A stretch of 33,187 nucleotides of DNA from Bacteroidales bacterium (GTDB lineage Bacteria > Bacteroidota > Bacteroidia > Bacteroidales > Tenuifilaceae): assembly GCA_018056955.1 (NCBI GenBank), contig JAGPEQ010000023.1, positions 1 through 33,187 of the forward strand, given 5' to 3'. The translations under genes were made by a program, and so were the position numbers. Below the pieces are notes generated by a model, which had not been told where the DNA came from, searched no databases, and saw only the letters and a program-made list of their open reading frames with translations. This document shows, in pieces, positions 16,655 through 24,510 of the stretch. Position 1 is the stretch's first letter. Each line of letters opens with the position of its first letter.

Positions 16655-18595
16655 CTACAGAATTACCCTATCTAAATCCTTCGACATCTTATTCATTAGG
16701 GCATAAAGCTCCCTGAGCCGTAGGAGTAACTGATTGGTTTCCTCAACCTGATCGGGTTTGAGCTTACTCAGCTCATCGGTTAGCTTGCTAATGGCCAGCT
16801 TCAGCACTTTGCTTTTGTAAACCATTATAGCCTTGGGTATGGCTGTTTGTAGAAAATCGGGGCTTTCAGTAACCTCGGCCTTGTGTTTTTCCCAAATCCG
16901 GCTAAGCACGTATTTTTCGGTAAGTAAATCCACGGCCATTTGGCTAATTTCAGGATCGGTGTGGTTAATAAAAAATCGGTTATCGACCTCAACGTTTGTT
17001 TCCAGCAAACGCACGTATTCATCAAAAACCTTTTTGTAAATCAAATTCTGAAACTCTAAATCATCGTTAAGAATCTCATCAATGATATACTGAGCAGCAG
17101 TAATAGTGATAAGCTCATTGGTTTCCTCCACCTCCTGGCTAAATAGCACTTGGTTTCCGCTATTCAGCAGAAACCGTACAATCTCCTTTTCCTGCTCCTC
17201 GCAGCTAATTCCTTGAACAAAAGCAGGAATTTTGGGTGTTTCGTGTTCCCTGACCGCCTCGGTGCGTTCACGCTGGAGCAGCTGCTCCATTCTGCTCCTA
17301 CGCAGCTTGCCAACCTCGGAGTAAAGCACATCCTCGCCAATATCCATTAACTTGGCGCACTCCTTGATGTAAACCGCCCGAATCACCTGGTCGGGTATGG
17401 CACTTATTGAGCGTACAATATCGGTAATAAGATTAGCGCGTTTAATGGGATCGCTCTTGGCATCATCGAGCAGAAGGCGGGTCTTGAATTTGATGAAATC
17501 GGTTTCGTTTTGGTTGATGTACTCCAGCACCTCCGAGGCGTTATGGGAACGGGCAAAGCTGTCGGGGTCTTCGCCCTCGGGCATAAGCACCACTTTAACG
17601 TTAAGCCCCTCCTCCAGTATCATATCGATACCCCTGAGCGAGGCCTTAATGCCGGCGGCATCGCCGTCGTAAAGAATGGTAACGTTTGGGGTAAAGCGCT
17701 TTATCAGCTTAATCTGATCCTGCGTAAGCGATGTTCCGGAACTGGCCACCACATTCTCAATGCCAGTTTGGTGCAACGATATTACATCGGTGTAACCCTC
17801 TACCAGGTAACACTTGTTCTCCTGGGTGATGGCTTTTTTGGCATGGAAAATGCCATAAAGCACCTCGCTTTTATGGTAAACCTCGCTCTCGGGGCTGTTA
17901 AGGTACTTAGCCGTTTTTTTATCGGTTTTAAGTATTCGCCCCCCAAAACCAATAACCCTGCCACTTATGCTGTGGATTGGAAACATCACCCTACCGGCAA
18001 AGCGATCAAAGGTGCTGCCGTCGTCGCGCTTTATGGTAAGTCCGGTTTTAACAAGGTAGTCGAGCTTGAAACCATCGCGAAGTGCGCTTTGGGTAAAGGC
18101 ATCGCGCTGGTCCAAACAGTAACCCAGCTGAAACCTCTCAATGATATGGTCCTTAAATCCCCTCTCGCGGAAGTAAGCCATGGCAATGGTTTTGCCATCG
18201 GAATGCTTATGCAGCATATCGGAAAAGTAGCGCTGGGCATACGAGTTGATAACCATTAGGCTCTCGCGCTCGTTCCGCTTCTCTATCTCCTCGGGGGTAA
18301 CCTCTTTCTCTTCAATCTCAATGTGATACTTCTTGGCCAGGAACTTAAGAGCCTCCACGTAGTTAAGCCGCTCATGCTCCATAATGAAATTGACCACATT
18401 CCCACCCTTGCCACAGCCAAAGCACTTGAAAATACCCTTTGCCTGACTCACGGTGAACGAGGGCGTTTTCTCATTATGGAATGGACAAAGGCCTAGGTAA
18501 TTAACCCCGCGTTTCCGAAGGGTAACGTATTCCTTTACCACCTCAACAATATCGGCTGCTGCCAGTATTTTATCAACTGTATGCTGGTCAATCAT
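16655..18595 (-). CDS. dnaG: DNA primase
   Basis: The 646-residue protein carries a CHC2 zinc-binding domain at the N-terminus (C37, H40, C58, C61; CPFHNEKTPSF and FKCFGCGKGG), a primase core and the Toprim motifs: E266 in VEGYTD, and D310 and D312 in YDGDAAG. The basic RNA-polymerase region contains FAGRVMFPIHSISGRVIGFGGR. The C-terminal part (about 450-646) is the less conserved helicase-binding domain. Primase makes the short RNA primers for DNA replication at the fork with DnaB. Length and order match standard bacterial DnaG. A large antisense open frame (17510-18259) is only a shadow of this gene. A TATCTTTA at 18627-18634 on the minus strand is a possible -7 element, without a clear -33 box. 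Confidence 0.97.
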   Translation of the reverse strand: MIDQHTVDKILAAADIVEVVKEYVTLRKRGVNYLGLCPFHNEKTPSFTVSQAKGIFKCFGCGKGGNVVNFIMEHERLNYVEALKFLAKKYHIEIEEKEVTPEEIEKRNERESLMVINSYAQRYFSDMLHKHSDGKTIAMAYFRERGFKDHIIERFQLGYCLDQRDAFTQSALRDGFKLDYLVKTGLTIKRDDGSTFDRFAGRVMFPIHSISGRVIGFGGRILKTDKKTAKYLNSPESEVYHKSEVLYGIFHAKKAITQENKCYLVEGYTDVISLHQTGIENVVASSGTSLTQDQIKLIKRFTPNVTILYDGDAAGIKASLRGIDMILEEGLNVKVVLMPEGEDPDSFARSHNASEVLEYINQNETDFIKFKTRLLLDDAKSDPIKRANLITDIVRSISAIPDQVIRAVYIKECAKLMDIGEDVLYSEVGKLRRSRMEQLLQRERTEAVREHETPKIPAFVQGISCEEQEKEIVRFLLNSGNQVLFSQEVEETNELITITAAQYIIDEILNDDLEFQNLIYKKVFDEYVRLLETNVEVDNRFFINHTDPEISQMAVDLLTEKYVLSRIWEKHKAEVTESPDFLQTAIPKAIMVYKSKVLKLAISKLTDELSKLKPDQVEETNQLLLRLRELYALMNKMSKDLDRVIL

Positions 18596-18808
18596 TTAGC
18601 AATACATTTTTGGCCTTTTTCTTTTGTAAAGATAGTGTAAGTTGATTTTATGGCTCGATATTTTCAGGGTATGTTTATGAACAGTTACAGCAAAGTGATT
18701 AACTAAAGGTGTTAATAAGTGGGTTTTCGTTGTTAGTTGATTTTTACTCGTTTTTTAGGTACATTACTTCTCACACTTATTTATCGATGAGTTAACAACC
18801 ATATTGAT

Positions 18809-18816
18809 TATCTTTG
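18809..18816 (+). promoter_or_regulatory. Candidate -7 element for the small membrane protein gene
   Basis: TATCTTTG matches TAnnTTTG exactly and lies 18 bp before the ATG at 18835. The upstream TTTG box is not obvious. The position implies that translation starts at the ATG, not at the upstream in-frame TTG, which lies inside this box. Confidence 0.4.
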
Positions 18817-18834
18817 TGGTTAAATGCAATAAGT

Positions 18835-19059
18835 ATGTGGAATATAAGTATTGAAACGGTAGCATACATTCTAATCATTGGGTTACATCTGTTTACTTTT
18901 TTTGATGTGCTGAAAAACCTGAAAAAGCAGAGGACTCCCATAATTGTTGTTTTGGCATTTTTCCCGCCAATACTAGGCCCTGTAATCTATTTTTTGATTA
19001 AGAGTTGGAAACCCAGGCAGCCACGGACATTCATGGAGAAAAAGCGTAGATTTTCATAA
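18835..19059 (+). CDS. Small membrane protein, PLDc_N-like
   Basis: The ATG at 18835 gives 74 residues. A first hydrophobic helix (VAYILIIGLHLFTFFDVL), a basic loop (KNLKKQRTPII) and a second helix with FFPPILGPVIYFLIKSW are followed by a basic tail. The second helix carries the ...P.LGP..Y... pattern of the phospholipase D nuclease N-terminal domain (PF13396), which also occurs alone as tiny membrane proteins of unknown function. The open frame extends upstream to a TTG, but that lies within the predicted promoter, so the ATG is preferred. It converges with lpd, with a shared terminator between. Confidence 0.75.
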   Translation: MWNISIETVAYILIIGLHLFTFFDVLKNLKKQRTPIIVVLAFFPPILGPVIYFLIKSWKPRQPRTFMEKKRRFS

Positions 19060-19064
19060 AAACG

Positions 19065-19097
19065 AAAAAACCGCCACGGGAAACGTAGCGGTTTTGT
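19065..19097. terminator. Bidirectional terminator between the small membrane gene and lpd
   Basis: AAAACCGC-C-ACG and CGT-A-GCGGTTTT form a long stem with one mismatch and a GGAAA loop, with A's before and T's after. It can serve both convergent genes. Confidence 0.85.
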
Positions 19098-19115
19098 GGT
19101 AATATCAAAGTAAAT

Positions 19116-20504
19116 TTAGATATGGATTGCTTCGCCGTAAGCAGCAGCTGCGGCTTCCATAATTGCCTCGCTCATGGTTGGGTGCGGATGTATGCTCTTG
19201 ATTAGCTCATGACCAGTGGTTTCGAGGTTGCGTGCCACAACCATTTCGGCTATCATTTCGGTTACATTACCACCTACCATGTGGGCGCCAAGCAATTCAC
19301 CATACTTGGCATCAAATATGAGCTTCACAAAGCCATCGCGGTTACCGGCTGCAGTTGCCTTACCCGAGGCTGTAAAAGGAAACTTGCCCACCTTAATCTC
19401 GTAACCAGCATCGCGGGCTGCTTTCTCGCTCATACCTACGCTCGAAACCTCAGGCGTGGTGTAGGTGCAACCGGGAATGTTGCTGTAGTTTATTGGATGG
19501 GGGTTAAGCCCGGCAATCTTTTCAACGCAAACAATACCCTCGGCGGAAGCAACGTGGGCTAATGCAGGACCCGGCACTATATCGCCAATGGCGTAAATGC
19601 CCTCAACGTTGGTGCGGTAGAACTCGTCAACCTTAACCTTGCCCTTGTCCAGAATAATACCCAACTCCTCAATACCTATTCCCTCAAGGTTGGGCGTAAT
19701 GCCTACGGCCGAAAGCACAACCTCGGCCTCAACCACCTCAGGGCCCTTTTTGGTTTGGATGGTAACCTTACATAGTTCGCCCGATGTATCGACCGCCTCA
19801 ACCGACGCTTCGGTTTTAACGGTTATGCCAGCCTTTTTGAAGGCGCGCTCAAGGGTTTTACTTACCTCCTCGTCCTCCAGGGGAACAATATTGGGCATAT
19901 ACTCAACCAAAGTTACCTTGGTGCCAATTGCGTTGTAAAAGTAAGCAAACTCACTGCCAATAGCACCTGAACCAACAACCACCATGGAGGCCGGTTGTTT
20001 GGGTAAAGTGAGAGCCTGACGGTAGCCAATTACCTTCACCCCATCCTGTTTTAGGTTTGGTAGCTCGCGCGAACGCGCACCCGTGGCAAGTATGATGTGT
20101 TTTGCAGTGTAGTCGGCTTGTGTACTATCGGAAGCGGTTACTGTTACGGTGTGGTTATCCTTTAGCTTACCAAAACCATTAATAACAGTGATGTTATTCT
20201 TTTTGAAAAGGAATTGTATTCCCTTGCTCATGGCATCGGCCACACCGCGGCTACGAGCAATCATTTTTTCAAAATCGGGTTTTACATCGGCTGCCAACAC
20301 TCCATAATCGGCAGCATGCGATGCATACTCAAAAACCTGTGCGCTCTTAAGTAACGCTTTGGTGGGGATACAGCCCCAGTTCAGGCATATACCTCCAAGG
20401 TTTTCCTTTTCCACCACAGCCACTTTCATGCCTAGCTGGCTTGCTCGTATTGCGGCCACATAACCTCCGGGGCCGCTTCCAATTACTATAAGGTCGAAGT
20501 TCAT
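19116..20504 (-). CDS. lpdA: Dihydrolipoyl dehydrogenase
   Basis: The 462-residue flavoprotein has the N-terminal FAD motif IGSGPGGYVAAIRASQLG, the redox-active pair C40/C45 in GGICLNWGCIPTKALL, the NAD-binding motif VVVGSGAIGSEFAYFYNAIG, the second FAD motif VEGIYAIGDIV, and the C-terminal catalytic pair H441/E446 in HPHPTMSEAI from the partner subunit. It reoxidises dihydrolipoamide in 2-oxoacid dehydrogenase or glycine cleavage complexes, producing NADH. No E1/E2 or gcv genes are adjacent, so which complex it serves cannot be seen. It is monocistronic by context, with a promoter candidate just upstream and the shared terminator downstream. Confidence 0.97.
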   Translation of the reverse strand: MNFDLIVIGSGPGGYVAAIRASQLGMKVAVVEKENLGGICLNWGCIPTKALLKSAQVFEYASHAADYGVLAADVKPDFEKMIARSRGVADAMSKGIQFLFKKNNITVINGFGKLKDNHTVTVTASDSTQADYTAKHIILATGARSRELPNLKQDGVKVIGYRQALTLPKQPASMVVVGSGAIGSEFAYFYNAIGTKVTLVEYMPNIVPLEDEEVSKTLERAFKKAGITVKTEASVEAVDTSGELCKVTIQTKKGPEVVEAEVVLSAVGITPNLEGIGIEELGIILDKGKVKVDEFYRTNVEGIYAIGDIVPGPALAHVASAEGIVCVEKIAGLNPHPINYSNIPGCTYTTPEVSSVGMSEKAARDAGYEIKVGKFPFTASGKATAAGNRDGFVKLIFDAKYGELLGAHMVGGNVTEMIAEMVVARNLETTGHELIKSIHPHPTMSEAIMEAAAAAYGEAIHI

Positions 20505-20524
20505 AGAGTCAAATTTTTGTTTGT

Positions 20525-20555
20525 CAAAATTACAATAACAAATGGAATGGGAAAA
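20525..20555 (-). promoter_or_regulatory. Candidate promoter of lpdA
   Basis: On the minus strand, TTTT (20552-20555) is followed after 19 bp by TAATTTTG (20525-20532), an exact TAnnTTTG match with the right spacing; the -33 box has one mismatch. The start codon is 21 bp away. Confidence 0.45.
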
Positions 20556-20736
20556 TGTTAGATGTCATACATCGCATTAATAGTTCACTAATATCATTGT
20601 TCATATAATATTTGGGCATTATCAGATTGATTTCGATTAATACAAGTGCTGCTAATCAATATAAACATGATGAGTTATAAAAAAACAGAAACAATTTGGG
20701 AAACCTATTCGTAAATGAACTAAAACTGCAGATTTT

Positions 20737-21183
20737 ATGCGAGATAAAATATCCATTGCCCTATCGAGTTTTCAGGGGAGCGCCAATTGCGCACAGTCTG
20801 TATTGCTTGCATTTGCCACTGACGAGGGGTTAACTACCGAGCAATGCTTGAAGCTAGGTGCTGGACTGGGTGGGGGTATTGGTCATAAGCAACATGTGTG
20901 CGGAGCAATTAACGCAGGGGCAATGATTATCGGATTAAGGTTTGGCAATAGTAACCTGAACGATTCCGACTCCAAGCAAAAAGCAACCACACTTGTGGCC
21001 GAGTACATGGATAAATGTGCCAAACGATTAGGGTCAACCGATTGCTGCAGAATACTAGGAATAGATTTGAACAACCCCGAAGCAAAACAAAAGGCCCGCG
21101 ATGCAGGCCTGTTCGATATGGTGTGTGGCAATGCCATTAAGGTTGTTTGCCAGCTGCTGGAGGAGGATTACCGTAAGGTTTAA
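20737..21183 (+). CDS. C_GCAxxG_C_C family protein (putative redox-active protein)
   Basis: The 148-residue protein has the conserved layout of this family: NCAQSVLLAF (C18), the glycine-rich segment GAGLGGGIGHKQHVCGAINAGA with C55, C94, a CC pair (C103/C104) before RILGID, and further cysteines C130 and C138. Members occur in anaerobes and are thought to be redox-active or metal-binding through the conserved cysteines; a precise role is not established. The start ATG at 20737 follows a 230 bp AT-rich spacer. It converges with the zinc transporter operon, with only 4 bp between the stop codons and a small hairpin there. Confidence 0.88.
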   Translation: MRDKISIALSSFQGSANCAQSVLLAFATDEGLTTEQCLKLGAGLGGGIGHKQHVCGAINAGAMIIGLRFGNSNLNDSDSKQKATTLVAEYMDKCAKRLGSTDCCRILGIDLNNPEAKQKARDAGLFDMVCGNAIKVVCQLLEEDYRKV

Positions 21184-21186
21184 CAA

Positions 21187-21205
21187 TTTACACTTTCAGT
21201 GTAAA
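21187..21205. terminator. Small hairpin between convergent stop codons
   Basis: TTTACACT-TTC-AGTGTAAA, a perfect 8 bp stem, begins just after the stop codon at 21181-21183 and covers the stop codon of the znuB-like gene. It lacks a clear T run on either side, so termination is plausible but not certain. Confidence 0.4.
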
Positions 21206-22024
21206 AATCCGCTGCCTTACCAATTGAATCCCTTTTGCAATGTGGTAGAAAGCCATCATGGTAATAATGATTGTTGCACCCGAGGGAACATTCAACCTGA
21301 ACGAGATAGCTATACCCGCAACAATCGAAAAAAGGCTGATTAAGGCCGATAACACAATTATCCTTCTAAACCGATGGGTTACTATATTGGCTATGTTTGC
21401 AGGTATGGTTAGCAGCGATATGATTAGAATGATGCCCACAGCTCTTATGGCAAAAACTATTGAGAGAGCAATGAGAACAGCCAACGAGTAGCTAATGAAC
21501 TTAACCGGGACATTCTGTGTTTTGGCAAAATCGCTATCGAATGCCACAAAAAGAATTGGGTAGTAAAAAGCCACAAAAAATACTAGCGTAAGCGTGGCAA
21601 GTATCAGCAGCAGTAATATATCGGTTTGGGAAATGGTTAGTATGCTTCCGAACAGGAACGACATTAGGTTTGGAGCATAACCCGGCGTTAGGAAAACAAA
21701 AAGAATACCTACAGCCATGCCAAACGACCAAAGCATCCCTATTGCCGAATCCTCACGCAGCGTTCGCCCCTGCGATAAGTACTCAAGCCCCAGTGCCGAA
21801 AATACTGAAAAAACAGTAGCCCCTAGGATGGGGTTTAGCCCAAAATACCAAGCTATACCAATACCACCAAAGGAGGCATGGGTAATGCCACCGCTCAGAA
21901 AAACCAATCGCCTAACCACAATGTACGAACCAATGAACCCGGTTATTACCGAAAGCAGGAATGCTGAAATTATTGCATTCTGAATAAATGCATACTGAAA
22001 GAACTGTTTAACGGCCTCAATCAT
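21188..22024 (-). CDS. znuB: Metal ABC transporter permease, ZnuB-like
   Basis: The 278-residue membrane protein has about eight hydrophobic segments and the hallmarks of the ABC-3 permease family: an N-terminal AIISAFLLSVITGFIGSYIV, the VVRRLVFLSGGITHASFGG loop, and LEYLSQGRTLREDSAIGMLW. Such permeases form the homodimeric channel for zinc or manganese import. It is the last gene of the operon, 11 bp after the ATPase gene. The symbol follows the zinc-type binding protein in the operon; manganese cannot be excluded from the permease alone. Confidence 0.92.
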   Translation of the reverse strand: MIEAVKQFFQYAFIQNAIISAFLLSVITGFIGSYIVVRRLVFLSGGITHASFGGIGIAWYFGLNPILGATVFSVFSALGLEYLSQGRTLREDSAIGMLWSFGMAVGILFVFLTPGYAPNLMSFLFGSILTISQTDILLLLILATLTLVFFVAFYYPILFVAFDSDFAKTQNVPVKFISYSLAVLIALSIVFAIRAVGIILIISLLTIPANIANIVTHRFRRIIVLSALISLFSIVAGIAISFRLNVPSGATIIITMMAFYHIAKGIQLVRQRIFTLKV

Positions 22025-22035
22025 AACAGGGATAA

Positions 22036-22818
22036 TTAGTGATTGTGATTATGTTGATTTTCTTTACCATGATCGAGCAGAACGGTATGGGGAACCGGAC
22101 CATGAGCAATAATTTGGATTGGGCAATTATAGGCTGCAAGCTGCTCGTTGGTAATCTGGTTCGATTGGTGGTAAAAGAGTGTACCGTTAACGCAAGCAAT
22201 GGTTTTAACATACGAGGTTATAGTACCCAAATCATGCGATACCATTACAATAGCCATTCGCTCGTTTAGCTTGCGAAGCATCTCGTAAAGCTCCCCCTCA
22301 AAGTTGCTATCCACGTATGTGTTGGGCTCATCCAGGATAAGCACCTGTGGGGCCGATATCAATGCCCTGCAAAGCAATGCCCTTTGCAGCTGACCACCCG
22401 AGAGCTGCCCTATACTTTTATTCTGAAGGTTCGCAATTCCTACCTGTTTCATCAGGTCAAGGGCAACACCCTTTTGTTGGCGGCTGTAGCCGCCAAAAAT
22501 CCCCTTTTTCTCCAAAAGCCCCGATAGCACTACTTCCCTTACGGATATGGGAAAATTTTTATCAATCTGGCTTGCCTGTGGCAGGTAGCCAATTAGTGAA
22601 CCGTTTCCCTTTGTGTGGTAAATAACCTCTCCGGTAAAGGGTTTTAGCTGACCTATTAGTAGTTTTATTAGGGTTGTTTTCCCTCCACCATTCGGGCCAA
22701 TTATACCAATAAAATCGTTAGTGTTGATGGCGAGGTTAACATTACGCAAAACAATGTTTTTACCGTATCCAGCTGTAACGTTAACCAGCTCTATCAGCTT
22801 GTCGGTTTGGTTTGTCAT
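22036..22818 (-). CDS. znuC: Metal ABC transporter ATPase, ZnuC-like, with His-rich tail
   Basis: The 260-residue ATPase has Walker A GPNGGGKT (41-48), signature SGGQ (141-144), Walker B LILDEP (D164/E165) and H196 in MVSHD. After the normal end of the domain the protein closes with a histidine-rich tail (HGPVPHTVLLDHGKENQHNHNH), where six of the last 22 residues are His; zinc ABC ATPases often carry such a tail as a metal sensor. Its start overlaps the binding-protein gene's stop by 4 bp (ATGA), so translation is probably coupled. Confidence 0.93.
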   Translation of the reverse strand: MTNQTDKLIELVNVTAGYGKNIVLRNVNLAINTNDFIGIIGPNGGGKTTLIKLLIGQLKPFTGEVIYHTKGNGSLIGYLPQASQIDKNFPISVREVVLSGLLEKKGIFGGYSRQQKGVALDLMKQVGIANLQNKSIGQLSGGQLQRALLCRALISAPQVLILDEPNTYVDSNFEGELYEMLRKLNERMAIVMVSHDLGTITSYVKTIACVNGTLFYHQSNQITNEQLAAYNCPIQIIAHGPVPHTVLLDHGKENQHNHNH

Positions 22819-23702
22819 TTTACATTACCTGCAATTGCGTTAGCAATAAAAATCATACTCTCAGCCCAGTTTTCCTGAAGCGGATCAACCTTAACCACTG
22901 TACCGCCAAGCTCATTGGCAATGGTTTGAGAGTTGTGCGTATCGAACTGGCTCTGCGATAGAATGGTTGTGATACCCTCGGCACGGCAGCGCTCAACCAG
23001 CTCCATCACCCCTTTGGCCGATGGGCTTTTCCCTTCGTGCTCAACGCTTAGCTGGGTTAACCCGTAATCGCGGGAAAAGTAACCTAAAGCTGGATGGTAT
23101 ATTACAAAGGTTTTACGCCCGGAACCTGCCAGAATACCCCTAACCTCATTATCAACCGAATCGATATGGGCAACCAAGCGGTTGAGGTTGGCGTTGAACT
23201 CGCTTTCCCTCTCGGGGAAAAGTGCGGTTAGGCTTTGGGCTATGGATTTAGCCATTACCCTTGCATTGGCAGCCGACATCCAGGTATGGGGGTCAACGGC
23301 ATGGTTATGCCCCTGATGGCTTTCGTGATTGTGGTTGTGCTCACATTCACCCTTAATCAGCTCAAGGCCCTGCGACAGGTCGATATACCTGAATTCTGCA
23401 TTATCCTTTAGTTTTTGCTCCATTCCCTTCTCAAAATCGAGTAGCCCTATGGAAAAGTAGCCTTTAGCCTGTGTAAGCTCAGCCATTTGCTGAGGGGTTG
23501 GCTCAAACATCTCAGGGCTGCTGCCAGGAGGAACAAGTACTTTAACCTGAAGGGAGGAATCGGCAATCTTTTCAACAAAGTATTTTAGTGGCAGTATGCT
23601 TACCACTACTGTTGGCTTACTGGTGTCTGTAGTTTGGATATCACAACCAGTAAGTAATGTCAGTACTGAAAGCGTTGCAATAGTTATGTATCGAGAAACC
23701 AT
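22815..23702 (-). CDS. znuA: Zinc ABC transporter substrate-binding lipoprotein, ZnuA-like
   Basis: Start chosen at the ATG at 23702, which gives 295 residues and a clean lipoprotein signal (TLSVLTLLTGC); an open frame further upstream begins with TTG and would precede the signal, so it is rejected. The SBP_bac_9 fold is evident: VVVSILPLKYFVEKIA, GSSPEMFEPTPQQMAEL, DPHTWMSAANARVMA, VIYHPALGYFSRDYGL and GTVVKVDP. An inserted histidine-rich loop (CEHNHNHESHQGHNHAVDPH) is characteristic of zinc rather than manganese binding proteins. It delivers zinc to the permease from the periplasmic side. It is the first gene of a three-gene operon; a Zur-type site was not found with confidence. Confidence 0.93.
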   Translation of the reverse strand: MVSRYITIATLSVLTLLTGCDIQTTDTSKPTVVVSILPLKYFVEKIADSSLQVKVLVPPGSSPEMFEPTPQQMAELTQAKGYFSIGLLDFEKGMEQKLKDNAEFRYIDLSQGLELIKGECEHNHNHESHQGHNHAVDPHTWMSAANARVMAKSIAQSLTALFPERESEFNANLNRLVAHIDSVDNEVRGILAGSGRKTFVIYHPALGYFSRDYGLTQLSVEHEGKSPSAKGVMELVERCRAEGITTILSQSQFDTHNSQTIANELGGTVVKVDPLQENWAESMIFIANAIAGNVK

Positions 23703-24027
23703 AGCAAATATTAGTTTGATGATAAAGTTACACAATTATAGTAGCATTAAGTAACCACAATCATTGGAATTTGTTTAAAATGTTTTTCTAATTAGCGAAT
23801 CTGCTCTAAATCAATTAAATTAAAAGATACCATGTTAAATATTGCCAATTTTAAATGTTAAACAATCGCTACTAATAAACTGAATAGTAAAAAGCAAAAA
23901 CCAACACAAAACTTTACTCCAAATTCGTCATCTGATGCAAGTTTTAAGAACATTTTTTACTCTATTATTTTTTGTCTATTCCAACAAACTCAGAATTATT
24001 ACAAATCATACCCGCTAAAATCACGCG

Positions 24028-24330
24028 CTTAACGGCTCGCGTTTAACGATTTAACTCGTAATAGAGATTTCTCGACGAGCTCGGAATGACAATAGGTAAT
24101 AATTAGATTCCGTTTAACGGCTCACGATTAACGATTCATGCACTTCTTTTAACTTCCTCTAACTTCCTGACATTCTCTAAAAAACTCGTTTAACGGCTCA
24201 CGGCTCACGTTTAACGTTTTAGCTCAATTGAGATTCCTCGACATAGTCTATCCCGATATATCGGGACTTGGAATGACAATAGGTAATAATTTGATTTCGT
24301 TTAACGGTTCACGGTTCACGTTTAACGAAC
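24028..24330. repeat. Two-copy dispersed repeat cluster (TTTAACG / GGAATGACAATAGGTAATAAT units)
   Basis: Two diverged units of about 100-120 bp (24038-24130 and 24207-24330) share this order: CTCRCGTTTAACG, an AT spacer, GAGATTYCTCGAC, GGAATGACAATAGGTAATAAT, ATTYCGTTTAACGG, TCACG. The second copy has an extra stretch with the perfect palindrome TCCCGATATATCGGGA (24251-24266) between the two conserved words. Similar GAGATT..CTCGAC..GGAATGACA words are dispersed intergenically in many bacterial genomes. Confidence 0.75.
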
Positions 24331-24350
24331 AAAACTCCCTCCAATTCTAC

Positions 24351-24396
24351 ATTCCGAGTATTCCGTTTCATTCCGCCTCATTCCGCCTCATTCCTC
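24351..24396. repeat. Tandem 10 bp repeat ATTCCGCCTC
   Basis: Five consecutive units starting with ATTCC (24351, 24360, 24370, 24380 and 24390), the third and fourth identical (ATTCCGCCTC). Confidence 0.8.
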
Positions 24397-24510
24397 AAGA
24401 AATTAGCCCAGCTAAATTTGATAATTCATAGCACATAGGTTCATTTTTATCAAATTCCTTTGCATAATGCTGTAATCTTTAGTAATTTGCTCACGAATCA
24501 TTGTGTTACC

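Larger units (their letters stand above)
23703..24510. other. Repeat-rich gene-free region between znuA and the TPR phosphatase gene
   Basis: About 800 bp with no credible gene. The first 300 bp are plain AT-rich DNA. From about 24028 it is built from repeated short units: TTTAACGGCTCACG-type words, two copies of a GAGATT..TCGGAATGACAATAGG block, a 16 bp palindrome and a 10 bp tandem ATTCCG repeat. The small open frame at 24228-24431 is made of these repeats and is not a gene. Confidence 0.7.

Noticed and set aside
17510-18259. 249-codon plus-strand open frame opposite dnaG
   Set aside because: It lies wholly antisense to the primase core, has no domain or signal features, and its composition is what the complement of a high-GC-third-position gene gives.
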